Assembly: GCF_003668575.1 (NCBI RefSeq)
Contig: NZ_RCVZ01000001.1
Span: forward strand, 124,001 to 188,000
Reading direction: 5' to 3'
From: Falsibacillus albus
Lineage (GTDB): Bacteria > Bacillota > Bacilli > Bacillales > DSM-25281
DNA length: 64,000 bases
Shown here: one piece after another, positions 25,524 to 36,892 of the stretch
Layout: each line of letters begins with the position of its first letter
Numbering within the stretch: position 1 is the first letter of the stretch
Made by a program: the position numbers and the translations under genes
Notes under the pieces: generated by a model
Databases searched by the model: none
What the model saw: only the letters and a program-made list of their open reading frames with translations
Told to the model about the DNA's origin: nothing

Positions 25524-25852
25524 CCAATATGCTCCTGTGTAAACCACCTGATAATTTCCGCAGCGCATTGAGCACCGCCCATGGCAGATAAAATAAGCAG
25601 GAATTGCTTGAAGAGATCACGTGTATCTCCATCAAGAAATCCCCTTTCAAAACTATAAACAGTATCAAATGTCCCCCCAATGGCCGCAATGATGGCCCAA
25701 ATCCGAATATTTGTCGAGATTTCAGCCACTTTGGTCAACGGAGGCTCTCCCGTAATGAAAGCAGACAGCCCGCCGATTAAAGTCCCTCCGATCAATACAC
25801 CGAATGCAATGAAAAAACTCTCAAAGAAAGATGGAAAAAAAGCACCGTTCAT
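25520..25852 (-). CDS. ytrH: Sporulation membrane protein YtrH
   Basis: 110-residue membrane protein, first of the ytrHI pair. About three hydrophobic segments: ESFFIAFGVLIGGTLIGGL (residues 11-29), IRIWAIIAAIGG and LLILSAMGGAQCAAEII. AAGGATG lies about 11 bases before the ATG at 25852. Divergent from dnaE with about 150 bp between. A SigE promoter is expected from the B. subtilis case; CATATATA about 30 bases upstream is a possible -10, without a convincing -35. Confidence 0.85.
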   Translation of the reverse strand: MNGAFFPSFFESFFIAFGVLIGGTLIGGLSAFITGEPPLTKVAEISTNIRIWAIIAAIGGTFDTVYSFERGFLDGDTRDLFKQFLLILSAMGGAQCAAEIIRWFTQEHIG

Positions 25853-26003
25853 CCCGCAATCATCCTTAATTAAAATATCTTTACCCTATATATATGGGAC
25901 AACATTCTATGTTATGATTAGCTCCTTGATGGGAACATATTTTCTTTTTTTGATATACTATAAATATAATAAATACAGATTTGAAAAAAGGTTGTGAATC
26001 GAC

Positions 26004-29000
26004 ATGTCGTTCATTCACTTACAAGTTTCAACTTCATATAGTCTTTTATCAAGTACCATTTCCATAGAGGAATTGGTTCAGCAAGCCAAAAAAATGCATT
26101 ATGAGGCGTTAGCCATTACGGATCGAAATGTGATGTATGGTTCCGTTCCTTTTTATAAAGCTTGTATGAATCATGGAATTAAACCGATTATAGGCCTTGA
26201 GGCAGATGTATTGAGCGAAATTCAGCCTGGCCAATCATATCCGTTGGTACTGCTCGCAAAAAACAACGAAGGCTATCAGAATCTGCTTAAGATTTCCAGT
26301 GTCATCCAAACCAAATCGGAAGACGGGATACCTCTTAAGTGGCTCAAGGCTTACAGTGCAGGTTTATTTGCCCTGACTCCAGGTAATGAAGGCGAGATTG
26401 AATATTACATAGCAGAGGATGAGGTTGACAAGGCAAAGGAAGCGATTCAGCTTTTCAAAAATATTTTTGAAAGAGAGTCCTTCTACCTATCCCTGCAGCA
26501 GCATAACAAACGAGACGTGGAGCATTCCATTCCACAAATCAGGTGCTTGGCGTCAGAACTAAACGTCCCCACAATCATTACGAACGATGTCAAATATCTA
26601 TCACAGGCCGATAGCTTCGCGCATGAATGTCTGATGGCCATCCGTGAAGGGAAAGTGCTGGCGGATGAGGACCGCCCCCGTTTAGACTCAAATGAATATT
26701 ATTTCAAAACGAAATCGCAAATGGCCGAACTATTTTCGGATGACGTCGAAGCATTGGAAAATACAATTAAAGTGGCTGATTCATGCAAAGTCAATCTCTC
26801 CTTCCATAAAAGGCTGCTTCCCAAATTCCCGCTTGAAGGCCATCTTGACCCGCATGCAATGCTCAAGGAACAATGTGAACGGGGTCTTGAGTCAAGAGGG
26901 CTTCTCCATAAAAAAATCTATCAGGACAGACTTCACTACGAACTAGGGGTCATCCGCAATATGGAGTTCAGTGATTATTTCTTGATTGTTTGGGATTTTA
27001 TGAAATATGCTCGGGAAAAAGGAATTTTGACGGGACCTGGCAGGGGATCGTCGGCAGGTTCGCTTGTTGCTTATTCCTTGCAGATAACAGATGTTGACCC
27101 GATTGATCATGGACTGATATTTGAACGTTTCCTTAATCCGGAGCGAATCACCATGCCCGATATCGATATTGATTTCCCTGATCATAGACGGGATGAAGTG
27201 CTTCAATATGTAGCAGCAAAGTATGGAACACAACATGTTGCACAAATCATCACCTTTGGTACATTAGCTGCCAAGGCTTCAATGAGGGATGTTGCAAAAG
27301 TATTCGGCTGCAATTCAAAAGAGCTTGAGCAAATCTCCAGGCTGCTTCCTTCCAAGCCAGGGCTCCGTTTAACGGAAGTATACGAACAGAACCCTTCATT
27401 TAGGGAGTTCATCGCCCAAACAGAATTGTATAAAAAGATGTTTTCTACAGCGGTGAAATTGGAAGGTTTGCCCAGGCATGCCTCTACACATGCTGCAGGG
27501 GTAGTGATTTCCGATTCTCCACTTGTGCAAGATGTTCCATTGCAGAGCGGACAGGGGAATTTATCCCTCACTCAATATTCAATGGATATCTTAGAGGAAA
27601 TCGGATTGCTCAAAATGGATTTTCTCGGATTGCGAAATTTATCGATATTAGAACGGATCATCCAATCAATCCAACGCGGGACGGGCCGTAAAGTGAATCT
27701 TAGGGAAATCCCTTTCGATGACAAAGAAACATATGATTTATTGAGCAAAGGCGATACAACGGGAGTGTTTCAACTGGAGTCGGATGGGATGAGAAAGGTG
27801 TTAATGAAGTTAAAACCATCCAGATTCGAAGACATAGTGGCGGTAAACGCACTGTATCGTCCAGGACCGATGGAGAATATCCCGCTATACATCGATCGTA
27901 AACATGGTCTTAAGACTGTTGATTACCCGCATGAGGATTTAAAGGAAATATTGGAAATGACGTATGGAGTCATCGTTTATCAAGAACAGATCATGCAGAT
28001 TGCTTACAAGATGGCAGGGTTTTCTTTAGGGGAAGCAGACTTATTAAGAAGAGCCGTAAGCAAAAAGAAGAAAGAGGTTCTCGATGAGCAGAGAAATCAT
28101 TTTGTAAAAGGGGCTCTCACCAAAGGATATGATCAAAAAAATGCCGATCAAATCTATGATTTAATCGTGAGGTTCTCCAACTATGGTTTCCCAAGAGGAC
28201 ATGCAGTTGCTTATAGTGTGATCGCCTATCAATTAGCCTACTTAAAAACGCATTATCCAATATATTTCATGGCTTCATTATTAACTAGCGTAGTAGGAAA
28301 CGAGGACAAGGTGGCACAATATATCAAAGAAACAAAATTGATGGGGATTTACGTGCTTCCTCCATCCATAAACAAAAGCCACTTTGCTTTCTCGGTTGAA
28401 AACGGAAGCATACGTTTCAGTCTTGCAGCCATCAAGGGAGTCGGTGTCGCAGCACTCAGGGCCATAACCGAAAACCGGCAAGGTAAGAAATATCAGGATT
28501 TATTTGATTTTTGCGTTAGGGTCCCAATAAAAGCCGTAAATCGCAAAACAATTGAAGCCCTTATCTTTTCAGGCGGATTTGATGAATTCGGAAAAGACCG
28601 GGCAGTCCTCCTTGCAAGCCTTGACGCTGCTTTGGAGCACGGTGAACTTTTAAACCCTGATGACCAGGATTACAATCTCTTTGAAGATGAAAATTCCTTT
28701 CAGCTGGTTCCGAAATATACGGATGTCGAAGCGATGCCATTATTGGAAAAACTGAACTTTGAAAGACAGGCGATCGGCCTTTATTTATCCGATCACCCGG
28801 TAAGTCCTTATAAAGAAGTATTGGACCATTATGGAACTGTGTATATTAATGACCTTTCAATCGGGGAAAAGAACGTTTCGGCAGGTGGATACATTACATC
28901 TATGAAGACCATTCGAACCAAGAAGGGACAAGTGATGGCCTTCATGACGGTCAGCGACCAATGGGGCGATCTTGAGTGCGTCCTCTTCCCTACAGTCTAT

Positions 29001-29369
29001 AGCAAGAACAGTGCTGTCTGTCAGCAAGGAAATATTGTCATCATTCAAGGAAAGATTGAAGATCGAAATGAAAAAAAACAAATGATCGTTCAGCAGGTCA
29101 AAACGATTGATCAAGTAAAAGAAGAGCTGGCTGATTCGATGAAAAAGCTCTATCTAAAAGTTACTCCCTCCTTTCAAAATTCCAGGGAACTTCACAAAGT
29201 CCAATCGACCTTGAGGAAATATCATGGATCGACCCGTGTGATCATGTATTACGAAAGCGATGATAAAATCATTCAACTAGGTAAAAAGGATTGGGTCAAT
29301 GCTTCCAAAGGATGCCTGGAGGAATTGGAAACATTACTGGGCAAAGACAATGTCATACTGAAACAATAA
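26004..29369 (+). CDS. dnaE: DNA polymerase III subunit alpha DnaE
   Basis: Replicative C-family polymerase; in Bacillus DnaE extends RNA primers on the lagging strand before handing over to PolC. 1121 residues. N-terminal PHP domain (HLQVSTSYSLLSSTI at the start), the GPGRGSSAGS nucleotide-binding region near 347, the catalytic PDIDIDFPD near 385-393, a helix-hairpin-helix region near 820 and a C-terminal OB domain. ATG at 26004 after an AAAAAAGG tract. Monocistronic; the spacer before the malic enzyme gene has its own promoter. Confidence 0.97.
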   Translation: MSFIHLQVSTSYSLLSSTISIEELVQQAKKMHYEALAITDRNVMYGSVPFYKACMNHGIKPIIGLEADVLSEIQPGQSYPLVLLAKNNEGYQNLLKISSVIQTKSEDGIPLKWLKAYSAGLFALTPGNEGEIEYYIAEDEVDKAKEAIQLFKNIFERESFYLSLQQHNKRDVEHSIPQIRCLASELNVPTIITNDVKYLSQADSFAHECLMAIREGKVLADEDRPRLDSNEYYFKTKSQMAELFSDDVEALENTIKVADSCKVNLSFHKRLLPKFPLEGHLDPHAMLKEQCERGLESRGLLHKKIYQDRLHYELGVIRNMEFSDYFLIVWDFMKYAREKGILTGPGRGSSAGSLVAYSLQITDVDPIDHGLIFERFLNPERITMPDIDIDFPDHRRDEVLQYVAAKYGTQHVAQIITFGTLAAKASMRDVAKVFGCNSKELEQISRLLPSKPGLRLTEVYEQNPSFREFIAQTELYKKMFSTAVKLEGLPRHASTHAAGVVISDSPLVQDVPLQSGQGNLSLTQYSMDILEEIGLLKMDFLGLRNLSILERIIQSIQRGTGRKVNLREIPFDDKETYDLLSKGDTTGVFQLESDGMRKVLMKLKPSRFEDIVAVNALYRPGPMENIPLYIDRKHGLKTVDYPHEDLKEILEMTYGVIVYQEQIMQIAYKMAGFSLGEADLLRRAVSKKKKEVLDEQRNHFVKGALTKGYDQKNADQIYDLIVRFSNYGFPRGHAVAYSVIAYQLAYLKTHYPIYFMASLLTSVVGNEDKVAQYIKETKLMGIYVLPPSINKSHFAFSVENGSIRFSLAAIKGVGVAALRAITENRQGKKYQDLFDFCVRVPIKAVNRKTIEALIFSGGFDEFGKDRAVLLASLDAALEHGELLNPDDQDYNLFEDENSFQLVPKYTDVEAMPLLEKLNFERQAIGLYLSDHPVSPYKEVLDHYGTVYINDLSIGEKNVSAGGYITSMKTIRTKKGQVMAFMTVSDQWGDLECVLFPTVYSKNSAVCQQGNIVIIQGKIEDRNEKKQMIVQQVKTIDQVKEELADSMKKLYLKVTPSFQNSRELHKVQSTLRKYHGSTRVIMYYESDDKIIQLGKKDWVNASKGCLEELETLLGKDNVILKQ

Positions 29370-29395
29370 TTTCTTTACTTCCAATACGGATATGT

Positions 29396-29428
29396 TATAT
29401 TGTTTAAGAGACTGTGTGGTCAGACCAC
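29396..29428 (+). promoter_or_regulatory. Malic enzyme promoter with GntR/FadR-type operator
   Basis: -10 TATATT at 29396-29401 and, just past the expected start site, the perfect 13-bp palindrome GTGGTC-A-GACCAC (29416-29428). The core TGGTCAGACCA fits the FadR-subfamily operator pattern TNGTNNNACNA. A FadR-type GntR regulator is encoded two genes downstream at 30798-31433. The rest of the 180-bp leader has no other clear signal except a TTCAATTAAT direct repeat. Confidence 0.65.
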
Positions 29429-29551
29429 TTTCAATTAATTTCAATTAATAAAATGGTGTTTTCTGTTATCAATACTCTATTTAGCAGCGAACTTTACGAA
29501 AACATCCAAAATAAAATAGCTAAGGATCCAGGAATGAAGGAGTGAAGTAAG

Positions 29552-30790
29552 GTGTCATTACGAGAAGAAGCATTGCATATGCACCGTGTGAACAGAGGGA
29601 AATTGGAATCAAAATCAAAGGTCGAAGTGAAAAATGCTAAAGATTTAAGCTTAGCTTATTCTCCTGGTGTTGCTGAACCTTGCAAAGTCATATATGATAA
29701 GCCGGAAACGGTTTACGAATATACAATGAAAGGCAATATGGTAGCGGTAGTGTCAGATGGAACGGCGGTCTTGGGACTGGGGAACATCGGTCCTGAAGCG
29801 GCGTTGCCTGTAATGGAAGGGAAAGCAGTTCTATTCAAAAGCTTCGCAGGCGTCGATGCATTTCCTATTTGTTTAAGCACGACAGATATTGATAAAATTG
29901 TAGAAACGGTCAAGCTGCTGGAACCTACTTTCGGAGGAGTGAACCTCGAGGATATTGCAGCTCCGAATTGTTTTGAAATTGAAGAGCGCTTGAAGAAAGA
30001 GACGAATATCCCAATTTTCCACGATGACCAGCACGGTACCGCCATCGTGACGGTTGCCGGTCTTGTCAATGCATTGAAGCTCGTTGGCAAGAAGATGTCT
30101 GAGATTAAGGTAGTGGCGAATGGAGCAGGTGCTGCAGGGATTGCCATCATCAAGCTGCTTTATAATTATGGTGTCCGCGACATCATCATGTGTGATACGA
30201 AGGGGGCCATTTATGAGGGGCGTCCAAATGGAATGAATGATATTAAAGCAGAGGTTGCTAAATACACAAACAGGGATAAACTCCAAGGCAGCTTAGCTGA
30301 TGTCATCAAGGATGCGGATGTGTTCATTGGTGTATCGGTAGCAGGTGCATTGACATCAGAAATGGTTCAATCGATGAAAGATGATTCCATCATTTTTGCA
30401 ATGGCAAATCCTGTTCCTGAAATCATGCCGGAGGATGCAAAAAAAGCAGGGGCAAAGGTCATCGGGACTGGCCGCTCGGACTTCCCTAACCAGGTCAACA
30501 ACGTTTTGGCATTCCCTGGCATCTTCAGGGGCGCATTGGATGTAAGGGCGACACATATCAATGAAAAAATGAAGCAGGCAGCTGTTGAAGCCATTGCAAG
30601 CTTAATCAGCGAAAATGAATTGAACGCTGATTATGTCATCCCTGGTCCTTTCGATCCAAGAGTGGCTCCCGCGGTGGCATCAGCGGTTGCCAAAGCGGCA
30701 ATGGAGACAGGCGTCGCCAGAATGAAGGTCGATCCAGAAGAAGTCAAAAAGCGTACGGAGACATTGGCAGTCATTGGAAAAGGCGAGTGA
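29552..30790 (+). CDS. ytsJ: NADP-dependent malic enzyme
   Basis: Oxidatively decarboxylates malate to pyruvate with NADP; in B. subtilis YtsJ is the main such enzyme during growth on malate. 412 residues, the short bacterial form without a phosphotransacetylase domain. The SPGVAEPCK tyrosine-lysine region, the metal-binding FHDDQHGTAIV segment near 155 and the dinucleotide fold VVANGAGAAGIAI near 188 are intact. GTG start; GAAGGAGTG upstream. It precedes a GntR regulator and accDA, so the cluster links malate, pyruvate and fatty acid synthesis. Confidence 0.95.
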   Translation: MSLREEALHMHRVNRGKLESKSKVEVKNAKDLSLAYSPGVAEPCKVIYDKPETVYEYTMKGNMVAVVSDGTAVLGLGNIGPEAALPVMEGKAVLFKSFAGVDAFPICLSTTDIDKIVETVKLLEPTFGGVNLEDIAAPNCFEIEERLKKETNIPIFHDDQHGTAIVTVAGLVNALKLVGKKMSEIKVVANGAGAAGIAIIKLLYNYGVRDIIMCDTKGAIYEGRPNGMNDIKAEVAKYTNRDKLQGSLADVIKDADVFIGVSVAGALTSEMVQSMKDDSIIFAMANPVPEIMPEDAKKAGAKVIGTGRSDFPNQVNNVLAFPGIFRGALDVRATHINEKMKQAAVEAIASLISENELNADYVIPGPFDPRVAPAVASAVAKAAMETGVARMKVDPEEVKKRTETLAVIGKGE

Positions 30791-30797
30791 TTGCCTA

Positions 30798-31433
30798 GTG
30801 AAGTCAACTCCTCCAAATAAAAAAGTCTATCTTGAAATTGTTCACCGATTAAGAGATATGATCGACTGTGATGGATTGAAAAAAGGGGACAAAATCCCTT
30901 CTGAACGTGAACTATCGGAGCGGCTGAATGTAGGCCGCTCTTCGGTTCGCGAAGCTTTAAGAGCACTCGAATTGCTTGGTTTGATCGAGACAAGAAGAGG
31001 AGAAGGAACTTTTTTACGTGATTTTCGCGATCATCAGCTGGTAGAATTATTGAGTACGTTCATTCTTCAGGATGCAGATGTGAAAAATGATGTCGAGCAT
31101 ACAAAAGAGCTTCTGGAGAAAGACTGTCTTAGACTGGTGGCTAAGGAACACATGGAGCAAAAAAGTGGTCTGGCCACAATTACCGACTCGATTCATTCCA
31201 AACAAATCCAAAGCGAAGACGAACTGTTTAAAGCCATTTTTTATTTATCAAAAAATCGGCTGCTGCTTAAAATATGGTTCATATTGAATCAATATCATTC
31301 ACAACTTTCGAGTGAAAGAAAGATCGATGACATCGACCTTCCACTTAAATTAATCGCCGGGCTCATGGAAGGCGATCATGAGCAAGCCATTCAAATTTAT
31401 GACGAAATGCAAAAACTGTCGAAGCAAAGATGA
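30798..31433 (+). CDS. FadR-subfamily GntR transcriptional regulator
   Basis: DNA-binding regulator with an N-terminal winged helix (GDKIPSERELSERLNVGRSSVREALRAL pattern in pieces at about 30-60; GETRRGEGTFL-like wing) and a helical FCD-type effector domain. The effector is unknown; its place between malic enzyme and accDA suggests control of C3/C4 or acetyl-CoA metabolism. The start is uncertain: GTG at 30798 (211 residues) avoids overlap, whereas a TTG at 30774 would overlap malic enzyme by 17 bp. A matching palindrome lies in the malic enzyme promoter. B. subtilis lacks a regulator at this place. Confidence 0.82.
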   Translation: MKSTPPNKKVYLEIVHRLRDMIDCDGLKKGDKIPSERELSERLNVGRSSVREALRALELLGLIETRRGEGTFLRDFRDHQLVELLSTFILQDADVKNDVEHTKELLEKDCLRLVAKEHMEQKSGLATITDSIHSKQIQSEDELFKAIFYLSKNRLLLKIWFILNQYHSQLSSERKIDDIDLPLKLIAGLMEGDHEQAIQIYDEMQKLSKQR

Positions 31434-31526
31434 CAATTTATAACAATATTCGAACGTAACATTCGATACATTATATAAACAAGCCATCTTAATAAATTGT
31501 TATCCTTTGACAAGGAGGAAAAAACC

Positions 31527-32396
31527 TTGCTAAAAGATTTATTTGTTAAAACAAAGAAAAAAAAATATGCAACGATCCCTTCGGAGGCAGCAAAGCAAGA
31601 CGTACCGGAAGGCATTATGACGAAATGCCCGAAATGCAGAAAAATCATGTACACAAAAGAATTGCAAAAGAACTTGAAAGTTTGCTTGCACTGTGAATTC
31701 CATCATAAAATGAATGCCTTCGAACGAGTGGATTCATTCCTCGACGAGGGGACGTTCAAAGAATTGGATGCAGGATTGACATCCGAAAATCCACTTGGCT
31801 TCCCGGATTACCTTGATAAGCTTGAAAAGGATAAGAAAAAAACAAAGCTAAATGAAGCAGTCTTGACTGGCTCAGGGGAAGTCAGCGGCATCGAGGTTGT
31901 CGTCGCGATCATGGACTCCCATTTCAGAATGGGCAGTATGGGGTCTGTCGTAGGTGAAAAGATTACGAGAGCCATTGAAGAAGCCGACCGCAAGCAAGTG
32001 CCATTTATTATTTTTACGGCTTCAGGCGGTGCCAGAATGCAAGAAGGTGTATTGTCGTTGATGCAAATGGCGAAAACAAGTGCAGCCTTAAAAAGGTTCA
32101 GCGATCATGGCGGCCTAATCCTATCTATCATGACCAACCCGACAACAGGAGGAGTTTCTGCAAGCTTTGCCTCTCTTGGGGATTATAATTTTGCCGAACC
32201 GGGTGCATTGATCGGTTTTGCCGGTAGACGCATCATTGAACAGACAATCAGGGAAGATTTACCGGAAGACTTTCAGACTGCTGAATTCCTGTTGAAGCAT
32301 GGACAACTTGATGCAGTCATTCATCGATTAGAATTGAAGGAAAAATTAGCAAATGTATTAGAAATTCATCAGCCTGGAGGTGACATCGATTGGTAA
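31527..32396 (+). CDS. accD: Acetyl-CoA carboxylase carboxyltransferase subunit beta
   Basis: Zinc-finger subunit of the carboxyltransferase that makes malonyl-CoA. The N-terminal zinc ribbon is CPKC at about residues 30-33 with CLHC some 18 residues later; the crotonase-fold core has [13 protein letters not shown] and [12 protein letters not shown]. 289 residues. The start is TTG at 31527, which has AAGGAGG upstream and gives the family N-terminus MLKDLF; an earlier TTG at 31497 does not. Ends 7 bases inside accA. Confidence 0.95.
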   Translation: MLKDLFVKTKKKKYATIPSEAAKQDVPEGIMTKCPKCRKIMYTKELQKNLKVCLHCEFHHKMNAFERVDSFLDEGTFKELDAGLTSENPLGFPDYLDKLEKDKKKTKLNEAVLTGSGEVSGIEVVVAIMDSHFRMGSMGSVVGEKITRAIEEADRKQVPFIIFTASGGARMQEGVLSLMQMAKTSAALKRFSDHGGLILSIMTNPTTGGVSASFASLGDYNFAEPGALIGFAGRRIIEQTIREDLPEDFQTAEFLLKHGQLDAVIHRLELKEKLANVLEIHQPGGDIDW

Positions 32397-33370
32397 ATGA
32401 ATTGGAGTTTGAAAAACCCGTCACAGAATTACGGAAAAAAATAACAGAATTGAGGGAATTCACGACACAATCAGATGTGGATTTATCTTCGGAAATTTCC
32501 AAGCTTGAGGCTCGTTTGGCCAAATTGGAGCAAGATATCTATGAGCATATGAAACCTTGGGACCGGGTGCAGGTAGCACGCCATCCAAACCGTCCGACCA
32601 CATTGGACTATATTTCATTTTTATTTTCAGATTTCTTTGAAATGCATGGTGACCGTGCCTTCGGTGATGACGAAGCGATCGTATCGGGAATTGCAAAGTA
32701 CAAAGGCCTTCCTGTCACTGTTATCGGGCATCAAAGAGGTAAAGATACAAAAGAGAATATCCGCCGCAACTTTGGAATGCCTCATCCAGAAGGCTACCGC
32801 AAAGCATTGAGGCATATGAAACAAGCAGAAAAATTCAATCGTCCGATCATCTGTTTCATCGATACGAAAGGCGCGTATCCGGGGAAAGCAGCGGAAGAGC
32901 GTGGCCAAAGTGAAGCAATAGCAAAAAACCTTTTTGAAATGGCCGGGGTGACGGTTCCGATTATTTGCATTGTGATCGGGGAAGGTGGAAGCGGTGGAGC
33001 ATTGGCGCTGGGAATCGGCAATCATATCCATATGCTTGAAAACTCCACTTACTCTGTCATTTCTCCAGAAGGTGCTGCGGCTTTACTCTGGAAAGACTCA
33101 TCACTTGCAAAGCAGGCAGCGGAATCCATGAAGATCACCGCCCCTGACTTAAAGGAAATGGGGATTATTGACGAAATTATCCCAGAAGTCAAAGGTGGAG
33201 CCCATAAGGACGTTGAAAAGCAGTCTGGATTTATCGATGATGTTTTAAAGGCATCTTTAAAACAATTGCTCTCTCTTTCCAAGGATCAGCTTGTTGATGA
33301 GAGGTATGAAAAATTCAAAAAGATCGGCAAGTATACGGATATGAAACAATTTGAAGAAATCAAATCATAG
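32390..33370 (+). CDS. accA: Acetyl-CoA carboxylase carboxyltransferase subunit alpha
   Basis: Partner of AccD in the carboxyltransferase. 326 residues with the family N-terminal helix ([14 protein letters not shown]), HRGD-type block [16 protein letters not shown] and the glycine-rich [17 protein letters not shown] start at 32390, overlapping accD by seven bases, with GGAGGTG at the right distance inside accD; the two are translationally coupled. Transcription of accDA probably includes the upstream regulator or starts in the 93-bp gap before accD. A terminator follows. Confidence 0.95.
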   Translation: MVNELEFEKPVTELRKKITELREFTTQSDVDLSSEISKLEARLAKLEQDIYEHMKPWDRVQVARHPNRPTTLDYISFLFSDFFEMHGDRAFGDDEAIVSGIAKYKGLPVTVIGHQRGKDTKENIRRNFGMPHPEGYRKALRHMKQAEKFNRPIICFIDTKGAYPGKAAEERGQSEAIAKNLFEMAGVTVPIICIVIGEGGSGGALALGIGNHIHMLENSTYSVISPEGAAALLWKDSSLAKQAAESMKITAPDLKEMGIIDEIIPEVKGGAHKDVEKQSGFIDDVLKASLKQLLSLSKDQLVDERYEKFKKIGKYTDMKQFEEIKS

Positions 33371-33396
33371 GCGCATCCTCCATGGATGCGTTTTTC
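33371..33396 (+). terminator. Terminator after accA
   Basis: GCGCATCC pairs with GGATGCG around TCCAT, followed by TTTTTCTT. It starts directly at the accA stop codon. Confidence 0.85.
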
Positions 33397-33635
33397 TTAT
33401 TGAGTTAAACGCTTTCATTATGCGGATAATTTCGTCTTTTTGTTTTCAAACCAGTAAATTATTGAGCTAGACCAATCTTCGTGTTATTTTAGAAATATTA
33501 AATGATTTAAACGACCATAATATTTATGAGAAATCTACTATAATGGCCAAAGAAACTAATAAACCGAATTTTTTGTGAAGTCTTTAACAAAAAATTATAT
33601 GATGAATTTCCTACATAATTTGATAGAGGTGGTAG

Positions 33636-34598
<963 letters not shown>

Positions 34599-34634
34599 TC
34601 ATTAAACGAAACCATAGGAGGTTTAATCACTCAA

Positions 34635-36395
34635 ATGAGAAAAACAAAAATTGTTTGTACGATTGGTCCAGCAAGTGAAAGTGTGGATATGCTTTCTAAA
34701 TTAATGGAAGCCGGGTTGAATGTAACACGTCTTAACTTTTCGCACGGAGATCATGAAGAACACGGTCAGCGCATTAAAAACATTCGTGAAGCCGCTGAAA
34801 AAACTGGTAAAACCATTGGGATCCTCTTGGATACAAAGGGACCAGAGATCCGGACGAATAATATGGTCAATGGTTCGATTGAACTAACGGAAGGGACGAA
34901 TGTCATTGTCTCGATGAAAGAAGTGGAAGGGACTCCTGAGAAATTCTCCATTACATATGAAGGATTAATCGAGGATGTCCATGTCGGTTCCAAAATTCTT
35001 TTGGATGACGGATTGATTGGTCTTGAAGTCACTTCCATCGATAAGGCAAATGATGAGATCCATACTAAAGTACTGAACAGCGGAACTTTAAAAAACAAAA
35101 AAGGCGTAAACGTTCCTGGAGTTTCTGTCAAGCTCCCTGGCATTACTGAAAAGGATGCACAGGATATCGTATTTGGAATCGAACAAGGTGTCGACTTTAT
35201 TGCTGCTTCTTTTGTTCGCAGAGCTTCTGATGTATTGGAAATCCGCCAGCTTCTTGAAGAACATAACGCATCTCATATTCAAATCATCCCAAAAATTGAA
35301 AATCAAGAGGGTGTTGATAACATCAACGAAATTCTTGAGGTTTCAGATGGTCTGATGGTTGCCCGCGGTGATCTTGGCGTTGAAATCCCTGCTGAAGAAG
35401 TCCCATTGGTACAGAAACAATTAATAAAAAAATGCAATCTGTTAGGCAAGCCAGTCATAACGGCTACACAGATGCTTGATTCTATGCAGCGCAATCCTCG
35501 CCCTACCCGTGCGGAAGCGAGTGACGTTGCAAACGCGATTTTTGACGGAACTGATGCAATCATGCTATCCGGTGAGACTGCTGCCGGCAATTACCCGCTT
35601 GAAGCAGTACAAACGATGCACAATATTGCATCAAGAGCAGAATCTGCTCTTAACCATGGCGACATCCTTTCTCTGCAAAGCAGGAACAGCGGACATAATA
35701 TGACGGATGCCATCGGGCAGTCCGTTGCCCACACAGCATTGAATCTGGATGCGAATGCCATCATCACGCCAACAGAGAGCGGCCATACAGCACGTATGAT
35801 TTCCAAATACCGTCCGAAATCTCCGATTGTTGCTGTGACTGCCAACGATACAGTGTCCAGAAGTTTAGCCTTGGTATGGGGCGTCATTCCACAAATGGGT
35901 ACAAAAGTTGCCTCCACGGATGAAATGCTGGAAATGGCTGTTGAAGAAAGCATCAATTCAACCATCGTCAAGCATGGCGATCTTGTTGTCATCACGGCAG
36001 GAGTCCCAGTTGGTGAATCCGGGACTACAAACTTGATGAAGATCCATGTGGTTGGAGATGTACTGATGAAGGGACAAGGAATCGGCAGAAAGTCAGCCTA
36101 TGGTAAAGCTGTCATTGCAAAAAATGCAGATGAAGCAAAGGCAAAGGTTCAACAAGGTTCTGTTCTAGTAACGCTCGGTACAGACAAAGATATGGTGGAA
36201 ACTTTGCAAAAATGCAGTGCACTTATTGTTGAAGAAGGCGGTTTGACAAGCCACGCAGCAGTTGTAGGAATTAATCTAGGCTTGCCGGTCATTGTCGGTG
36301 CAGAGAACGCAACTTCCCTTATTAAAGATGGACAAGAGCTTACAGTAGATGCAGCACATGGCGTCATCTACAATGGTCATGCGAGTGTCCTGTAA
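34635..36395 (+). CDS. pyk: Pyruvate kinase with C-terminal PEP-utiliser domain
   Basis: Last step of glycolysis: PEP and ADP to pyruvate and ATP. 586 residues: the normal A/B/C domains ([13 protein letters not shown] start, [14 protein letters not shown] active site near 219-232, [15 protein letters not shown]) plus the extra C-terminal domain found in Bacillus and Geobacillus, with its [13 protein letters not shown] motif near 533-545 resembling the mobile domain of PEP synthases. AGGAGG is 12 bases before the ATG. Second gene of the pfkA operon; strong terminator after it. Confidence 0.97.
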   Translation: MRKTKIVCTIGPASESVDMLSKLMEAGLNVTRLNFSHGDHEEHGQRIKNIREAAEKTGKTIGILLDTKGPEIRTNNMVNGSIELTEGTNVIVSMKEVEGTPEKFSITYEGLIEDVHVGSKILLDDGLIGLEVTSIDKANDEIHTKVLNSGTLKNKKGVNVPGVSVKLPGITEKDAQDIVFGIEQGVDFIAASFVRRASDVLEIRQLLEEHNASHIQIIPKIENQEGVDNINEILEVSDGLMVARGDLGVEIPAEEVPLVQKQLIKKCNLLGKPVITATQMLDSMQRNPRPTRAEASDVANAIFDGTDAIMLSGETAAGNYPLEAVQTMHNIASRAESALNHGDILSLQSRNSGHNMTDAIGQSVAHTALNLDANAIITPTESGHTARMISKYRPKSPIVAVTANDTVSRSLALVWGVIPQMGTKVASTDEMLEMAVEESINSTIVKHGDLVVITAGVPVGESGTTNLMKIHVVGDVLMKGQGIGRKSAYGKAVIAKNADEAKAKVQQGSVLVTLGTDKDMVETLQKCSALIVEEGGLTSHAAVVGINLGLPVIVGAENATSLIKDGQELTVDAAHGVIYNGHASVL

Positions 36396-36406
36396 ATAGA
36401 TTAAAG

Positions 36407-36448
36407 AAAATGCTATTCCTCAAGTTGCTTGTGGAATAGCATTTTTCT
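36407..36448 (+). terminator. Terminator after pyk
   Basis: AAAATGCTATTCC pairs perfectly with GGAATAGCATTTT, followed by TCTTG. Confidence 0.88.
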
Positions 36449-36504
36449 TGTTTGTGGTATACTGAAGGAAGAAAAGAAATTTTCAATGCTTGGAGGCATG
36501 TTTG

Positions 36505-36891
36505 ATGAAGTTTATTATGCTTTTTTTAATAATCGTCCCGGCATTAGAAATATGGCTTTTTATCCTTTCAGGCAATTTGCTGGGCGTTTGGCCCACAATT
36601 GGACTCATTATTTTAACCGGTGTCATCGGAGCCTATTTGGCCAGACAGCAAGGAATTGAGGCCATAAGGAAGCTGCAGGATCAAGTAAGGCAAGGTGAAC
36701 CGCCTGGGAATGCCATAATAGATGGAGTATGCATCCTTGTCGGTGGTGTGCTTTTGCTGACTCCAGGATTTATCACTGATACGATCGGGTTTTTTCTATT
36801 GTTCCCGATTACCAGAGGTATGTTAAAGCCTGTACTGATCAAAATGATTCGAAAATGGATCGAACAAAAAAATATCATTATCTTTAGATGA
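36505..36891 (+). CDS. fxsA: FxsA family membrane protein (YtzA)
   Basis: Small cytoplasmic-membrane protein of 128 residues, FxsA family; in E. coli overproduction of FxsA relieves exclusion of phage T7 by the F plasmid, and the native role is unknown. Four hydrophobic segments, with ALEIWLFILSGNLLGVWPT and LLLTPGFITDTIGFFLL being typical. Start at 36505 with TGGAGG eight bases upstream. A TATACT with an extended TG motif at about 36458-36463 may be its own promoter after the pyk terminator. Confidence 0.88.
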   Translation: MKFIMLFLIIVPALEIWLFILSGNLLGVWPTIGLIILTGVIGAYLARQQGIEAIRKLQDQVRQGEPPGNAIIDGVCILVGGVLLLTPGFITDTIGFFLLFPITRGMLKPVLIKMIRKWIEQKNIIIFR

Positions 36892-36892
36892 A

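Noticed and set aside
31434-31526. Search for a FapR operator before accD
   Set aside because: No TTAGTACC-type inverted repeat was found in the gap.
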